Positions 8,316 through 18,043 of a DNA stretch of 64,000 nt are shown here, piece by piece. Every line of letters starts with the position of its first letter. The first letter of the stretch is position 1. The stretch is taken from positions 1 through 64,000 of the forward strand of contig CAZEJR010000008.1 of NCBI GenBank assembly GCA_964512675.1. The letters run 5' to 3'. The notes beneath the pieces are model-generated. The model was not told the DNA's origin. It ran no database searches and worked only from the letters and a program-made list of their open reading frames with translations. This stretch comes from A07HB70 sp964512675. GTDB lineage: Archaea; Halobacteriota; Halobacteria; Halobacteriales; Haloferacaceae. The position numbers and the translations under genes are program-made.

Positions 8316-10717
8316 GGCGTCTCACCCCGGTCGCGCATCCGCACCAGCGTCAGCACCGCCAGCGCCGCCATCGCGACGACGGTTATCTCGCCGAGCGTGT
8401 CGATCCCGCGGAAGTCGACGAGGACGACGTTGACCACGTTGCCGCCCCCGCCCCAGTCGACGAGCACCGGGCCGTGCTCGGCCGGGAGCCCCGCCCGCTC
8501 GGACAGGGTCGTCGCGAGCGCGTCGTTCGGGTCGGCTGCCGTCGTGAGCAGCACCGTCGCCGCGACGGTGGCGCCGACGACGAGCGAGAGCACACCGTCG
8601 CGAACCGCCCGTGCCGACCCGATCTCACCGTAGAACGCCGGCAGACGGTGGAGGACGAGGAGGAACAGCACCAGGAGGAGCGTCTCGACGACGAGCTGTG
8701 TCAGCGCGAGGTCCGGTGCGTCGGCGAGGACGTAGAGGATGGCCAGCATCGACCCGAGGATCGAGAGCGTGAGCACGCCGGCGACGTGCGAGGGAGCCCG
8801 GAGGACGGCGACCGCGGCGACGACGGCGACGACGGCGACGACGGCCATCGCGGCGGTCACGCCCGGCCCGACCCCCGTCGGAACGGGCAGGACGACACCG
8901 GCGGCGACGTAGCCCGCGAGCGCGAGGGCCGCCGTCGCGCCGACGGCCATCGCGGCGTAGCTCCGGAGCAGCCCCGTCTGGACCGCCGGGGTCGTTCGCA
9001 GGCTCAGCCACGGGAGCGTCGCCATCGCACCGTCGTACCAGTAGTCCGCGCGGAGGGACGGGCGGGCGGCCAGCAGGCCGGCCAGCCAGTCGTGGAGCCG
9101 ACCGTAGCCGCGGTAGGAGACGGCGCCGACCGCGATCGTGACCGCGCTCATCGCGAGCGGCGGCGAGACCTTCATGAGCGACGGCACCGAGAAGCCGTGT
9201 GCCTCGCCGGAGACCGTCGCCGCGTACGTCGACCCGATCAGTCCGTCGACGAACGCCTGCGGCGCGGCAGTGACGGCGAGCACCAGTCCGCCCAGGAGGA
9301 CGACGGGCGCGAGCATCGCGGTCGGCGGACTGTGAACCTCGCCGAGCGCGTCGGGCCGGTCGCCGTAGAACACCGCCGCGAACCGCACCGAGTAGAGGAC
9401 GGTGAACACGGAGCCGACGACGGCGACGACGGGAAACAGCCACGCCGCGCCGCCGACCGCGCTGGCCGTCTCGTAGGCCGCGTCGAACAGGAACTCCTTC
9501 GAGTAGAAGCCCGCGAACGGCGGGAGCCCCGCCATCGACAGGCAGGCGACGGTCGCGACGGCGGCGGTGACCGGCAGGTCGCGCCGGAGGCCGCTCAGCT
9601 CGGCGAGCGTCCGTGTCCCGGCCTCGTGTGCGAGGATCCCCGCGACGAGGAACAGCGCGGCCTTGAACGCCGCGTGGTTCAGAACGTGGAACGCCCCGGC
9701 CTCGGCACCGGTCGCCTCCGCGAAGCCGAAGCCGGCGACGATGAGACCGAGGTGCGAGGCCGTCGAGTACGCGAGCAGCTCCTTCACGTCCGTCGCCTGG
9801 ACCGCGAGCACCGCACAGACCGTCATCGTCAGCAGGCCGAGCGCCGCGAGGACGAGCGTCCACGCGCCGACGAGCGACGCCTCGGCGGGGAGAAACAGGG
9901 GGCGGAGCCGTCCAACGAGGTAGACCCCGGCTTTCACCATCGTCGCGGAGTGGAGAAAGGCCGAGACGGGCGTCGGCGCCTCCATCGCGTCCGGCAGCCA
10001 GACGTGTGCCGGCACCTGCGCCGACTTCGTCGCGGCCCCGAGGGCGACGAGGAGCAGCGTCGGGACGAACAGGCCGACGTCGCCGAGCGCCTCGCGCACC
10101 TCCGGCGCGCGGTCGACGAGCGCCGAGACGACGTACGTCGGCTCGCCGCCCTGTCCCGCGGCCCACGCCAGCAGGAGGAAGCCGACGAGCATGAACAGTC
10201 CGCCCGCGACGGTGACGACGAGCGACTTCCGGGCCGCCCGCACCGACGAGTCGCGGTCGGAGTAGTGTCCGATGAGCAGGAAGGAGGTGATCGAGGTGAG
10301 TTCCCAGAAGACGAACAGCGCGACGAGGTCGCCGGCCAGCGCGACGCCGAGCATCGACCCCATGAACGCGAGGAGGACGGCGTAGTACTTCGCCAGGCCC
10401 GGCTCGCCGTGCATGTAGCCGGCAGAGTAGGTGAACACGAGGACGCCGACGCCGGCTGCGAGAAACGATATCAAGAGGGCGAGACCGTCGACGTGCAGGG
10501 CAAAGGCGACGTCCAGCGCCGGGATCCACTCGACGCTCACGGTCCCCTCGACGCCTCGGCGCCAGAGGTCCGTCACGAGGCCGAGACAGACGAGCGCGAC
10601 CGCCGCGGCGGCGTAGCCGGCCCGCTCGGCGGCGACCCGCACCGCGAGCGGGATGAGCAGCGAGCCGACGAACGGCAGGACCACGACCGCCGCCGTCTGG
10701 CCGAGCGGTGGTGTCAC
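8312..10717 (-). CDS. mnhA: Monovalent cation/H+ antiporter subunit A (NuoL-like, with MrpA C-terminal domains)
   Basis: 801-residue first subunit of the Mrp antiporter. The N-terminal two thirds is NuoL-like, with FVFWELTSITSFLLIGHY, TKSAQVPAHVWLPDAMEAPT carrying the conserved lysine, HSATMVKAGVYL, YSTASHLG and PPFAGFYSKE. The C-terminal third holds the MrpA-specific helices (ALTQLVVETLLLVLFLLVLH, then VLVDFRGIDTLGEITV), as in full-length MrpA. It is first in the operon A-B-C-D-E-F-G. A CCTAAG element about 28 nt before the GTG start may be its TATA box. Confidence 0.95.
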   Translation of the reverse strand: MTPPLGQTAAVVVLPFVGSLLIPLAVRVAAERAGYAAAAVALVCLGLVTDLWRRGVEGTVSVEWIPALDVAFALHVDGLALLISFLAAGVGVLVFTYSAGYMHGEPGLAKYYAVLLAFMGSMLGVALAGDLVALFVFWELTSITSFLLIGHYSDRDSSVRAARKSLVVTVAGGLFMLVGFLLLAWAAGQGGEPTYVVSALVDRAPEVREALGDVGLFVPTLLLVALGAATKSAQVPAHVWLPDAMEAPTPVSAFLHSATMVKAGVYLVGRLRPLFLPAEASLVGAWTLVLAALGLLTMTVCAVLAVQATDVKELLAYSTASHLGLIVAGFGFAEATGAEAGAFHVLNHAAFKAALFLVAGILAHEAGTRTLAELSGLRRDLPVTAAVATVACLSMAGLPPFAGFYSKEFLFDAAYETASAVGGAAWLFPVVAVVGSVFTVLYSVRFAAVFYGDRPDALGEVHSPPTAMLAPVVLLGGLVLAVTAAPQAFVDGLIGSTYAATVSGEAHGFSVPSLMKVSPPLAMSAVTIAVGAVSYRGYGRLHDWLAGLLAARPSLRADYWYDGAMATLPWLSLRTTPAVQTGLLRSYAAMAVGATAALALAGYVAAGVVLPVPTGVGPGVTAAMAVVAVVAVVAAVAVLRAPSHVAGVLTLSILGSMLAILYVLADAPDLALTQLVVETLLLVLFLLVLHRLPAFYGEIGSARAVRDGVLSLVVGATVAATVLLTTAADPNDALATTLSERAGLPAEHGPVLVDWGGGGNVVNVVLVDFRGIDTLGEITVVAMAALAVLTLVRMRDRGETP

Positions 10718-10809
10718 GACAGACCCGACGGACAGGTCGGTCTTAGGCCTTTTCGCTCGGGACGTTCCGAACCACTACCTACTTGCCGGGGGGGCGGCAC
10801 AGGAGCGGC

Positions 10810-11379
10810 ATGGATCTGCTTCGGGAGTCGCTCCTCGAGGCCCCGATAATCGAAAAGGAGGGCGGCTACGAGTACTTCGTCCACCCGGTGAGCGACGGAG
10901 TGCCGATGCTCGAGCCGGAGCTCCTCCGCGAGATCGTCATCCGGATCATCCGGAAGGCCGAGCTGGAGGACGTAGACAAGATCGTCACGCCGGCGGCGAT
11001 GGGCATCCACATCTCGACCGCGGTGTCGCTGATGACCGACATCCCGCTGGTCGTCATCCGGAAGCGCCGCTACGGCCTCGCTGGCGAGGTGTCGCTCACC
11101 CAGCAGACCGGCTACTCCGAGGGCGAGATGTACATAAACGACGTCGAGCCGGGTGACGCCGTCCTGGTTCTCGACGACGTACTCTCGACCGGCGGGACGA
11201 TGAAGGCCATCCTCGACGCGCTGAGTCACATCGGCGCCGAGGTCACCGACGTCGTGGCGGTGATCAAGAAGGCCGGCGAGAACGACCTCGACGACACCGA
11301 CTACCGGGTCAAGACGCTGATCAACGTCGACGTCGCGGACGGCGCGGTACGGGTCGTCGACCCCGCCGGCGACGGCTGA
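10810..11379 (+). CDS. hpt: Hypoxanthine/adenine-type purine phosphoribosyltransferase
   Basis: Purine salvage enzyme of the archaeal HGPRTase-like / adenine phosphoribosyltransferase group, transferring a base to PRPP. 189 residues with the PRPP-binding loop VLVLDDVLSTGGTMKAIL near residue 118, an N-terminal YFVHPVSDGVPMLEPELLRE segment typical of haloarchaeal Hpt, and the PLVVIRKRRYG core. An AGGAG sequence about 6 nt before the ATG acts as a Shine-Dalgarno, unlike most neighbours, which look leaderless. Substrate choice between hypoxanthine, guanine and adenine cannot be read from the sequence. Confidence 0.88.
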   Translation: MDLLRESLLEAPIIEKEGGYEYFVHPVSDGVPMLEPELLREIVIRIIRKAELEDVDKIVTPAAMGIHISTAVSLMTDIPLVVIRKRRYGLAGEVSLTQQTGYSEGEMYINDVEPGDAVLVLDDVLSTGGTMKAILDALSHIGAEVTDVVAVIKKAGENDLDDTDYRVKTLINVDVADGAVRVVDPAGDG

Positions 11380-11381
11380 GG

Positions 11382-12710
11382 CTACGACTCCGACGACCCG
11401 TCGTCGGCGCGCTCCCCGTCCGGCACTCGCACCCCGGACGGCGGGTGCCGAAGGTGACACGCCACCTCGTGGTCCGGCGACCCCGCGACGGACTGGCGCG
11501 TCGGCTCGTGGGCCTCACAGGGGGTCGTGACCGCCTCCGAGAGCGCGTCGAGCGCCGTCTCGTGGTCGCCGTCGGCCAGCGCCGACAGCGCCGTCGCCAC
11601 CGCCGTCTCGACCGTCGGGTCGCCGACACGGTCCGGCAGGTCGAACTCGTCCCGGAGCGCCGCGACCGTCTCCGTCTCGCCGAGCGCCGTCCCGTCGTCG
11701 CCCGCCGGCGCGTAGAGTTCGGCTACCGCCGCCACGTCGACGTCGTCGGCTGCGATCCGCTCGCGTGCGTCGAGGACCCGTCGCCACGTCGCCTGTTCGA
11801 GGTCGACCTCCGCCGGCTGGATGACCTTCGGACAGCGGGTGTGGAACCGGCAGCCCGACGGAGGGTCGCCCGCGCTCGGCACCGACCCGGAGAGCCGGAT
11901 CGTCCGCCCCGGTGCCTCCGGGTCCGGCTGCGGGATAGACGAGAGCAGCGCCTCCGTGTAGGGGTGGTCCGGCGCCTCGAACAGGCGCTCTGTCGGGGCG
12001 ATCTCGACCACCTCACCGAGGTACATCACCGCGACGCGGTCGGCCACCTCGCGGACGACACTCAGGTCGTGGCTGATGAACACCATCGCGATCCCGAACT
12101 CGGCCTGGAGGTCGGCGAGGAGGTCGAGGACGCTGCTCTTGACCGAGACGTCGAGCGCGCTGACCGGCTCGTCCGCGACGACGAGCCGGGGGTTGACCAC
12201 CAGCGCGCGGGCGACGGCGATCCGCTGGCGCTGTCCCCCCGAGAACTCGTGCGGGAAGCGGCTGTAGTCGTCAGCCGCGAGGCCGACCCGCTCGAGGAGG
12301 TCCTCGCCGACGGCGCGTCGCCGCGTCCGGTCGGAGACGCCGTGGATCCGGAGCGGCTCGGTGACCGACTCGCCGACACTCATCCGGGGGTCGAACGAGG
12401 AGGTCGGGTCCTGAAAGATCATCTGCGCCTCGCGTCGGAACTGCTTCAGCTCGCGGTCGTCGAACGCGGTCACGTCGTCGCCGTCGAACAGCACCCGGCC
12501 GCCGGTCGGCTCCTCCAGCCGGAGCGTCGTCGTCGCGACCGTCGACTTGCCACAGCCGGACTCGCCGACGAGACCGAGCGTCTCACCCGCCGCGAGGTCA
12601 AACGAGACACCGTCGACGGCCCGGATCGAGCCGACCTGTCGCTGCAACAGCCCCTCGGTCACCGGGTAGTGCTTCTCGAGCCCCTGAACCGACAGCAGCG
12701 GGTCACCCAC
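11382..12710 (-). CDS. dppF: Dipeptide/oligopeptide ABC transporter ATP-binding protein (DppF/OppF type)
   Basis: Second ATPase of the peptide importer. Walker A GESGCGKST near residues 49-57, Q-loop MIFQDPTSSFDPRMSVG, signature FSGGQRQRIAVARAL, Walker B VVADEPVSALDVS, and the OppD/F C-terminal Cys motif CRFHTRCPKV. About 130 residues follow that motif, longer than usual, of mixed composition and ending in a Ser/Asp-rich tail. The GTG at 12710 (VGDPLLSVQGLEKHYPV) overlaps dppD by 8 nt. The upstream extension of the frame is a shadow of dppD. Confidence 0.93.
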   Translation of the reverse strand: MGDPLLSVQGLEKHYPVTEGLLQRQVGSIRAVDGVSFDLAAGETLGLVGESGCGKSTVATTTLRLEEPTGGRVLFDGDDVTAFDDRELKQFRREAQMIFQDPTSSFDPRMSVGESVTEPLRIHGVSDRTRRRAVGEDLLERVGLAADDYSRFPHEFSGGQRQRIAVARALVVNPRLVVADEPVSALDVSVKSSVLDLLADLQAEFGIAMVFISHDLSVVREVADRVAVMYLGEVVEIAPTERLFEAPDHPYTEALLSSIPQPDPEAPGRTIRLSGSVPSAGDPPSGCRFHTRCPKVIQPAEVDLEQATWRRVLDARERIAADDVDVAAVAELYAPAGDDGTALGETETVAALRDEFDLPDRVGDPTVETAVATALSALADGDHETALDALSEAVTTPCEAHEPTRQSVAGSPDHEVACHLRHPPSGVRVPDGERADDGSSES

Positions 12711-13890
12711 CGCGGTCGTCCTCCTCGGACCACGCGACCTCGCGGTCGAGGCGCGCGGCGTCGTAGTCCGCGCCGTGGAAGACGCAGGCCGCGACGTGCT
12801 CGCGGCTGGCCCCGGAGTCGGGTGCGGACTCCGTCCCGTCCGGCGGCTCTGTCGACGACGCGGCGACCGGCGCCCCAGCCGACGGATCGCGGACGGTCGG
12901 CTTCGTCGCCGGGTCTGTCCCGGCCCCCGCCGCGTCCTCGTCCGCGACCGGGGCGAGCGGCGGGTGGTCGCCCCCGCGACAGTCCTCGACCGCGAACGGA
13001 CACCGCGGCGCGAACCGACAGCCAGCCGGCGGGTCGGTCGCGTCCGGCAGCCCGCCCGGTATCGCGCCGTTCGACTCGCCTCTGCCCGGCAGACAGGCGA
13101 GCAGCGCCCGGGTGTACGGGTGGGCCGGCGACTCAAACAGCCGGTCGACCGGTGCGCGCTCCATCACCCGGCCCGCGTACAGCACGACCACCCGGTCGGC
13201 GACGCGGGCGACCACGCCGAGGTCGTGGGTGACGAAGAGGACGGCCATGCCGAACTCGGCCTGGAGGTCGGCGATGAGGTCGAGGATCTGGGCCTGTATC
13301 GTCACGTCGAGTGCAGTCGTCGGCTCGTCGGCGATGAGGAGGTCCGGCTCGCCGGCGAGCGCGACGGCCACGAGGACGCGCTGTTTCATGCCGCCGCTCA
13401 GCTCGTGTGGATAGGCGTCGGCGGTCGCGGCGGGATCGGGGATGTCGACCCGACCGAGGAGGTCGACGGCGCGCTTGCGGGCGGCGCGTCGCGAGACGTC
13501 CTCGTGGATCTGAACAACCTCGGCAACCTGCCAGCCGACGGTGTGGACCGGGTTGAGCGCGTCCTGCGGGTTCTGGAAGACGTGTGCGATCTCCGCGCCG
13601 CGAATCGATCGGAGACGTCGCTCGTTCGCCGCCGTCAGGTCCTCGCCGCGGAACGCGACCCGGCCCGTTATCTCGCCCGGCGGGCACTCGACCAGCCGAG
13701 TGATCGACTCGGCCGTGACGGTCTTGCCGCTGCCCGATTCACCGACGAGACAGACCGTCTCGCCGGCCCGGACGTCGAACGAGACGCCGTCGACGGCCCG
13801 GACCACGCCGTCGTCCGTGTGGAAGTGAGTGTGCAGGTCCGTGACGCGCAAGAGCGGGTCGGCACGGTCTGGCGTGGTGTGTCTACTCAT
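12703..13890 (-). CDS. dppD: Dipeptide/oligopeptide ABC transporter ATP-binding protein (DppD/OppD type)
   Basis: First ATPase of the importer: Walker A GESGSGKT near residues 50-57, Q-loop HVFQNPQDALNPVHTVGWQ, signature LSGGMKQRVLVAVAL, Walker B LIADEPTTALDVTIQ, H-loop FVTHDLGVVA, and the C-terminal CRFAPRCPFA motif. After the Cys motif comes about 45 residues of low-complexity Ala/Pro/Ser/Asp/Thr before the closing HVAACVFHG segment, probably a flexible insertion. It sits 4 nt after dppC. Confidence 0.94.
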   Translation of the reverse strand: MSRHTTPDRADPLLRVTDLHTHFHTDDGVVRAVDGVSFDVRAGETVCLVGESGSGKTVTAESITRLVECPPGEITGRVAFRGEDLTAANERRLRSIRGAEIAHVFQNPQDALNPVHTVGWQVAEVVQIHEDVSRRAARKRAVDLLGRVDIPDPAATADAYPHELSGGMKQRVLVAVALAGEPDLLIADEPTTALDVTIQAQILDLIADLQAEFGMAVLFVTHDLGVVARVADRVVVLYAGRVMERAPVDRLFESPAHPYTRALLACLPGRGESNGAIPGGLPDATDPPAGCRFAPRCPFAVEDCRGGDHPPLAPVADEDAAGAGTDPATKPTVRDPSAGAPVAASSTEPPDGTESAPDSGASREHVAACVFHGADYDAARLDREVAWSEEDDRGG

Positions 13891-13894
13891 CTGT

Positions 13895-15034
13895 TCACCG
13901 TGGGTCGATTGCGTCGCGCAGGGCGTCGCCGACGAAGTTGAACGCGAGAACGGTCAGGAACAGGAACAGGCCGGGAACGGTGCTGATCCACGGCGCGTTC
14001 GGCAGGTCCGACCGGCCCGCCGAGATGGTCCGCCCCCACGAGAACACGTCGGGGTCGCCGAAGCCGAGGAAAGAGAGCGACGCCTCGCCGAGGATGAAGA
14101 CGGGGATCGAGAGCGTGGCGGCGGTGATGACCGTCGAGGAGACGTTCGGGATCAGGTGCCGGCGGATCGTCCACCACCGACCCGCGCCGGCGGCCTCGGC
14201 GGCTCGTATGTACTCTTCTTCCCCCCGCTGGAGCGCCTCGGACCGCACGAGACGGGCGGTCCCCTCCCACGAGAACAGGCCGTAGAGCACGATGATCAGG
14301 AGGAGGCTCGCGCCGTAGAGGTAGATGAGGAGCAACAGCAGGATGAACACGGGAAACGTCTGCTGGAGGTCGACGTAACGCATCAGTGCCTCGTCGACGT
14401 AGCCGCCGAAGTACGCCGCCGCCGTCCCGACGACGGTGCCGATGCTGATGGCGAACGCCATCGATATCAGTCCCACTTCGAGGCTGACGCGCATCCCGTA
14501 GACGATCAGGTGCCAGATCGGTCGGCCCTGAGCGTCCGTGCCGAGGGCGTGTTCCCACGACCCACCCATGAACACCGGCGGCTGGTAGGCGGCGCCGTAG
14601 TCGATAGCCTCGTTCGGCGCCGTCCAGATCAGTGGGCCGAGCAGGCCGACGAGGAAGACACTCCCCAGGAACGCGAGCGACACGACCGCCGCACGGTTCT
14701 CCCGGAACTCGCCCCAGTAGTACGCCGTCAGTCGGCGGTTGCGCGCGAGCGGCAGGGCGGCGTGGAAGACGCCGAGCCCGAGGACGACGACGAGGAGCCA
14801 CTCGACGCCGGTGACGTCCCAGCCGATCCCCGGAACTGTCGGGGCGTCGTTCGCGACGACCGCGTAGTCGTAGACGAAGGCGGCGACGAGCGCGAGAGAG
14901 ACGAGCACCTCGGCGAGCGCGGTCGTGGACGGCCCGGTGGAGCCGGCGTCGTCCACCGCTGCCCAGTCGATACCCTCGAATCCCGTCCCGCGTGCGGTCC
15001 CGCCGTCCGTGGTGGGTTCGTCGCCGTCCATCAC
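13895..15034 (-). CDS. dppC: Dipeptide/oligopeptide ABC transporter permease (DppC type)
   Basis: Inner-membrane permease of the peptide importer, 379 residues. The binding-protein-dependent transport signature is visible as the EAA loop (EEEYIRAAEAAGAGRWWTIR, then HLIPN). SFLGFGDPDVFSWGRTIS and NFVGDALRDAIDPR are typical of the DppC C-terminus. It is longer than bacterial DppC because of about 70 extra N-terminal residues with two hydrophobic helices, a common haloarchaeal form. It overlaps the dppB stop by 4 nt. Confidence 0.93.
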   Translation of the reverse strand: MMDGDEPTTDGGTARGTGFEGIDWAAVDDAGSTGPSTTALAEVLVSLALVAAFVYDYAVVANDAPTVPGIGWDVTGVEWLLVVVLGLGVFHAALPLARNRRLTAYYWGEFRENRAAVVSLAFLGSVFLVGLLGPLIWTAPNEAIDYGAAYQPPVFMGGSWEHALGTDAQGRPIWHLIVYGMRVSLEVGLISMAFAISIGTVVGTAAAYFGGYVDEALMRYVDLQQTFPVFILLLLLIYLYGASLLLIIVLYGLFSWEGTARLVRSEALQRGEEEYIRAAEAAGAGRWWTIRRHLIPNVSSTVITAATLSIPVFILGEASLSFLGFGDPDVFSWGRTISAGRSDLPNAPWISTVPGLFLFLTVLAFNFVGDALRDAIDPR

Positions 15035-16005
15035 CGGTCACCGTAGTCGATCCGGGGGTCCAGCGCGACGTACGCGAGATCCTGGAGCAGGTTACCCATG
15101 ATAGCGATGAACACGGGGATGAGCGTCGTCGCGAGCACCAGCGGCGTGTCCTTCTGCTGGATCGCCTCGAGGGCGAGCCGACCTAGCCCCGGAATCTGGA
15201 AGATGGTCTCGATTATGAACGACCCGGCGAACAGGACGACGAGGACGTCGGCGATGAGGATCGTCGAGAGCGGCACCAGCGCCACACGGAGGATATGCCG
15301 GGTGAGCACGCGCCACTCAGAGGCACCTTTGGCCCGCGCGGTCTTGACGAACGCCGACCGTGCGTACTCGATCGCCTGCGCCCGCGAGTAGCGCATCTGT
15401 CCGGCAACGGACGCGGTAGAGAGGACGACGACCGGCAGGAGGAGCTGCTTGGCGTTCTGGACGGAGAAGAGCGCGACACTGGTGTCGTAGAACGTCGGCA
15501 GCCAGCGTAACCCGACCCCGAAGACGAGGATGAGGACGATGGCGAACCAGAAGTTCGGAATCGAGATACCGAAGTACGCGACGAACGAGCCGAGGTAGTC
15601 GGTCGGCGTGTAGCGGTTCAGCGCCGAGTAGAGGCCGATCCCGTAGCCCAGAAGCGCGCTGACGACCACCGCAGGGACGAAGTACTGCGCGGAGTACACC
15701 CACGCCTCGCCGATCGCGCCGAGGACGGACTGGCCCTGGCTGAACGAGTAGCCCCAGTCGAGGGTGACGATACTCGTCATGTAGTCGACGTACTGCGCCT
15801 CGACCGGTCTGTCGAGGCCGCGGCGCTCTAGGTAGCGCTCGCGGACGGCGTCGTAGTCCTGCCCGCTGGCCGCGGCCTGGGCGGCGGCGACGTCGGCGCC
15901 GGCGTTCGGCGTCACCATCAGGAGGCCGAAGGTGAGACTCACCGCGAGATAGGTGGCGACGACCGCCCAAGCGACCCGGCGGACGACGTACCACTTCATA
16001 CCCAT
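15031..16005 (-). CDS. dppB: Dipeptide/oligopeptide ABC transporter permease (DppB type)
   Basis: 324-residue permease with an N-terminal helix (VVRRVAWAVVATYLAVSLTF), the YFGISIPNFWFAIVLILVFG helix common to DppB, and the EAA loop (SAFVKTARAKGASEWRVLTR, then HILR). The C-terminus IMGNLLQDLAYVALDPRIDY is diagnostic. It is first of four tightly packed genes dppB-C-D-F and has its own TATA-like element upstream, so it may be transcribed apart from dppA. Confidence 0.94.
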   Translation of the reverse strand: MGMKWYVVRRVAWAVVATYLAVSLTFGLLMVTPNAGADVAAAQAAASGQDYDAVRERYLERRGLDRPVEAQYVDYMTSIVTLDWGYSFSQGQSVLGAIGEAWVYSAQYFVPAVVVSALLGYGIGLYSALNRYTPTDYLGSFVAYFGISIPNFWFAIVLILVFGVGLRWLPTFYDTSVALFSVQNAKQLLLPVVVLSTASVAGQMRYSRAQAIEYARSAFVKTARAKGASEWRVLTRHILRVALVPLSTILIADVLVVLFAGSFIIETIFQIPGLGRLALEAIQQKDTPLVLATTLIPVFIAIMGNLLQDLAYVALDPRIDYGDR

Positions 16006-16034
16006 CTCGTGCTACTGATCAGCGTCCCCGCGAA

Positions 16035-16042
16035 CTTAAATC
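16035..16042 (-). promoter_or_regulatory. TATA-like element before dppB
   Basis: GATTTAAG on the minus strand, centred about 33 nt before the dppB ATG and resembling the element before dppA. It suggests a second promoter inside the peptide-transporter cluster. Confidence 0.45.
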
Positions 16043-16067
16043 GTGCGTGGCAGTGACACGGCGAGCG

Positions 16068-17999
16068 TCAGGACCCGCTGTCGGACTCGTTCGCGCTCGG
16101 CTCGTCCGCGACCGGCGTCGGCGTCCCGGCCTGTGCGGTCGAGAGCGACAGCAGACGGACGCTCGGGCCGTCGAAGAAGTTCTCTGCCTCCGGGAGTCCC
16201 TCGACACCCTCGCGGTACGCGGTGATCTGGTGTTCGCTGAACGCCCAGACGTACGGCTGGTCGCGGCTGAGAAAGCCGAACAGGTCGGTCATGATCTGCT
16301 GTGTCGCCTCCTGGCTCTCGGCGCTCGGCGCCTCGTTTATCGCACCCTGGATGTCGTAGTCGTCGGTGCGGTAGCCGTTGAAGTTGAACGTCCCCCGCGG
16401 CGTGAGCGTGAACTCGATCGGCGTCCACGGCGCGTACGGCGACGCGCTGAAGCCGACGCCGGAGAGGACGTCCCACTGCTCGCGGCTGACCGCCTGGTCG
16501 GGGGGGCCGCCGTTGTACTGGCCGACGTTGTAGTCGGGGTCGCCGGAGTAGTCCGGGTTGTTGTCGACCGAGTTGAACAGGTAGTTCTGGAGGAGCCGGT
16601 CGAAGGAGTTGCCCTCCACCGACACCGCGATTCCGGCGGCCTCCAGCCGCTGGCGCAGGAAGTTCCCGACGATCTCGCCCTCCTGATCGGAGTTCTCGAT
16701 CACGACCGTCAGCTCCACCTGCTCGCCGTCCGGGCCGATCAGCCGGTCCTGTCCGTCGTAGCCGTAGTCGCTCGACGTGCCCGACGCGAGCTTCTGGCGC
16801 GCCTGCTCGACAGACGCATCGAAGGTCGTGATCTTCGCGTCGTCGTAGTACGGCCCCCACCGCGGGTGGAAGGTGTCGATCGGGCTCGCGTTGCCGTTCT
16901 TTATCTGGTCGATGAGCGTGTCCCTGTCGAGCAGGTGTGCGAGCGCCTGTCTGACCTCGCGGGTCCGGAGCTGGTCCCAGCCGTTCGCGCGGAAGTTGAG
17001 GTTGAGCCAGAACACACCCGATCCGAACTCCGAGGTCCACGTCTCGACCCCTGTCGACGAGGAGAGCTCCCCTCTCTTTCGGGCCTCGACACCGATACTC
17101 GTGATGTCGCCGGCCTTCAGCGCCGAGTAGCCGGTCGTCCGTTCGTCGAACACCTGGTAGGTGTAGCTGTCTATCGACGGTGCGTCTCCGTACTCCCCGC
17201 CGCCGACGTCCGTGTCGGCGAGATAGTAGTCGTCGTTTGCCGACAGCACCATCCGCTGGCCCTTGTTCCACGAGACGAGTTCGAACGGACCGAGGTTGCC
17301 GTTCAGCTCTCCGGAGGTGACCGCGTCGTCGCGGTTCAGCCCCTGGAGGTCGCCCTCGCCGCCGCCACTCGGTTCGTACTCCTGGATCAGTCCCTTCGGG
17401 AGTATCGGGACGCCGTAGAGGACGTCCTCGTGGAGCCAGTTCGGGCGACGCTCCGGCAGACGTGCCTCGAAGGTCAGCTCGCCGGTCTGGACGTACTCGA
17501 TCGGTTCACCGCCGGCGAAAAACGAGGGGCGCTGTGAGTACTGCGCCCAGTCGGCCTGGAAGAAGTTCGTCGCGCAGTAGACGTAGTCCTCGGCGGTCAA
17601 CTGGCCGTAGCCCGCCCCCCACTCCAGCCCGTCGCGAACCCGGTAGCTGACGGTCTGTGCGTCGTCGGAGAGCGTCCACTCCGAGAGTAGCCGGCCCTCG
17701 AAGCCGACGTCCTCGTCGTCGATTACACCGCCGGTGTCGTACAGCAGGTCGAGACGGCTCGACGTCGCCTCGTCGCTGATGACCGCGGGGCTGATACTCT
17801 GGGCTGCGGACGTCGCCCCGGCGATGTACGACCGGTCGCCCGGCCCGATCTCGTACTGCGGACCGTCCCCGGAGTCGGTCTCGTCGCGATCGCCGCTTTC
17901 GTCGCTACACCCGGCGACGCTGACCGAGAAGCCAGCCGCCGCGAGTGACCTGAGCAGTCGGCGCCGGCGGAGCGACGCCGGCCCCCGATCCTCTCCCAT
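16068..17999 (-). CDS. dppA: Dipeptide/oligopeptide-binding lipoprotein (DppA type, Tat-exported)
   Basis: Extracellular solute-binding protein family 5, 643 residues. The N-terminus has a twin-arginine run (RRRRLLRSL at residues 11-19), a short hydrophobic stretch and a lipobox VAGC with Cys31, followed by an acidic Asp/Glu/Ser linker, so it is probably lipid-anchored on the cell surface. Family segments include FEGRLLSEWTLSDDAQTVSY, VEWGAGYGQLTAEDYVY-like text, and TREVRQALAHLLDRDTLIDQ. It delivers peptides to DppBCDF encoded just downstream. The ligand cannot be inferred. Confidence 0.93.
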   Translation of the reverse strand: MGEDRGPASLRRRRLLRSLAAAGFSVSVAGCSDESGDRDETDSGDGPQYEIGPGDRSYIAGATSAAQSISPAVISDEATSSRLDLLYDTGGVIDDEDVGFEGRLLSEWTLSDDAQTVSYRVRDGLEWGAGYGQLTAEDYVYCATNFFQADWAQYSQRPSFFAGGEPIEYVQTGELTFEARLPERRPNWLHEDVLYGVPILPKGLIQEYEPSGGGEGDLQGLNRDDAVTSGELNGNLGPFELVSWNKGQRMVLSANDDYYLADTDVGGGEYGDAPSIDSYTYQVFDERTTGYSALKAGDITSIGVEARKRGELSSSTGVETWTSEFGSGVFWLNLNFRANGWDQLRTREVRQALAHLLDRDTLIDQIKNGNASPIDTFHPRWGPYYDDAKITTFDASVEQARQKLASGTSSDYGYDGQDRLIGPDGEQVELTVVIENSDQEGEIVGNFLRQRLEAAGIAVSVEGNSFDRLLQNYLFNSVDNNPDYSGDPDYNVGQYNGGPPDQAVSREQWDVLSGVGFSASPYAPWTPIEFTLTPRGTFNFNGYRTDDYDIQGAINEAPSAESQEATQQIMTDLFGFLSRDQPYVWAFSEHQITAYREGVEGLPEAENFFDGPSVRLLSLSTAQAGTPTPVADEPSANESDSGS

Positions 18000-18024
18000 A
18001 GAGACGTGTCACCGCGCCAAGCGG

Positions 18025-18032
18025 CATAAATC
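18025..18032 (-). promoter_or_regulatory. TATA-like element before dppA
   Basis: GATTTATG on the minus strand, centred about 29 nt before the dppA ATG, consistent with a leaderless or nearly leaderless transcript. Confidence 0.55.
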
Positions 18033-18043
18033 GTCCGCCGGCC

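Noticed and set aside
8474..10849. A 791-codon open frame on the plus strand across mnhA
   Set aside because: It is the antisense shadow of mnhA. The product is almost entirely Arg, Glu, Asp, Gln and His with no fold pattern, as expected from third-position GC bias; mnhA has clear family motifs.
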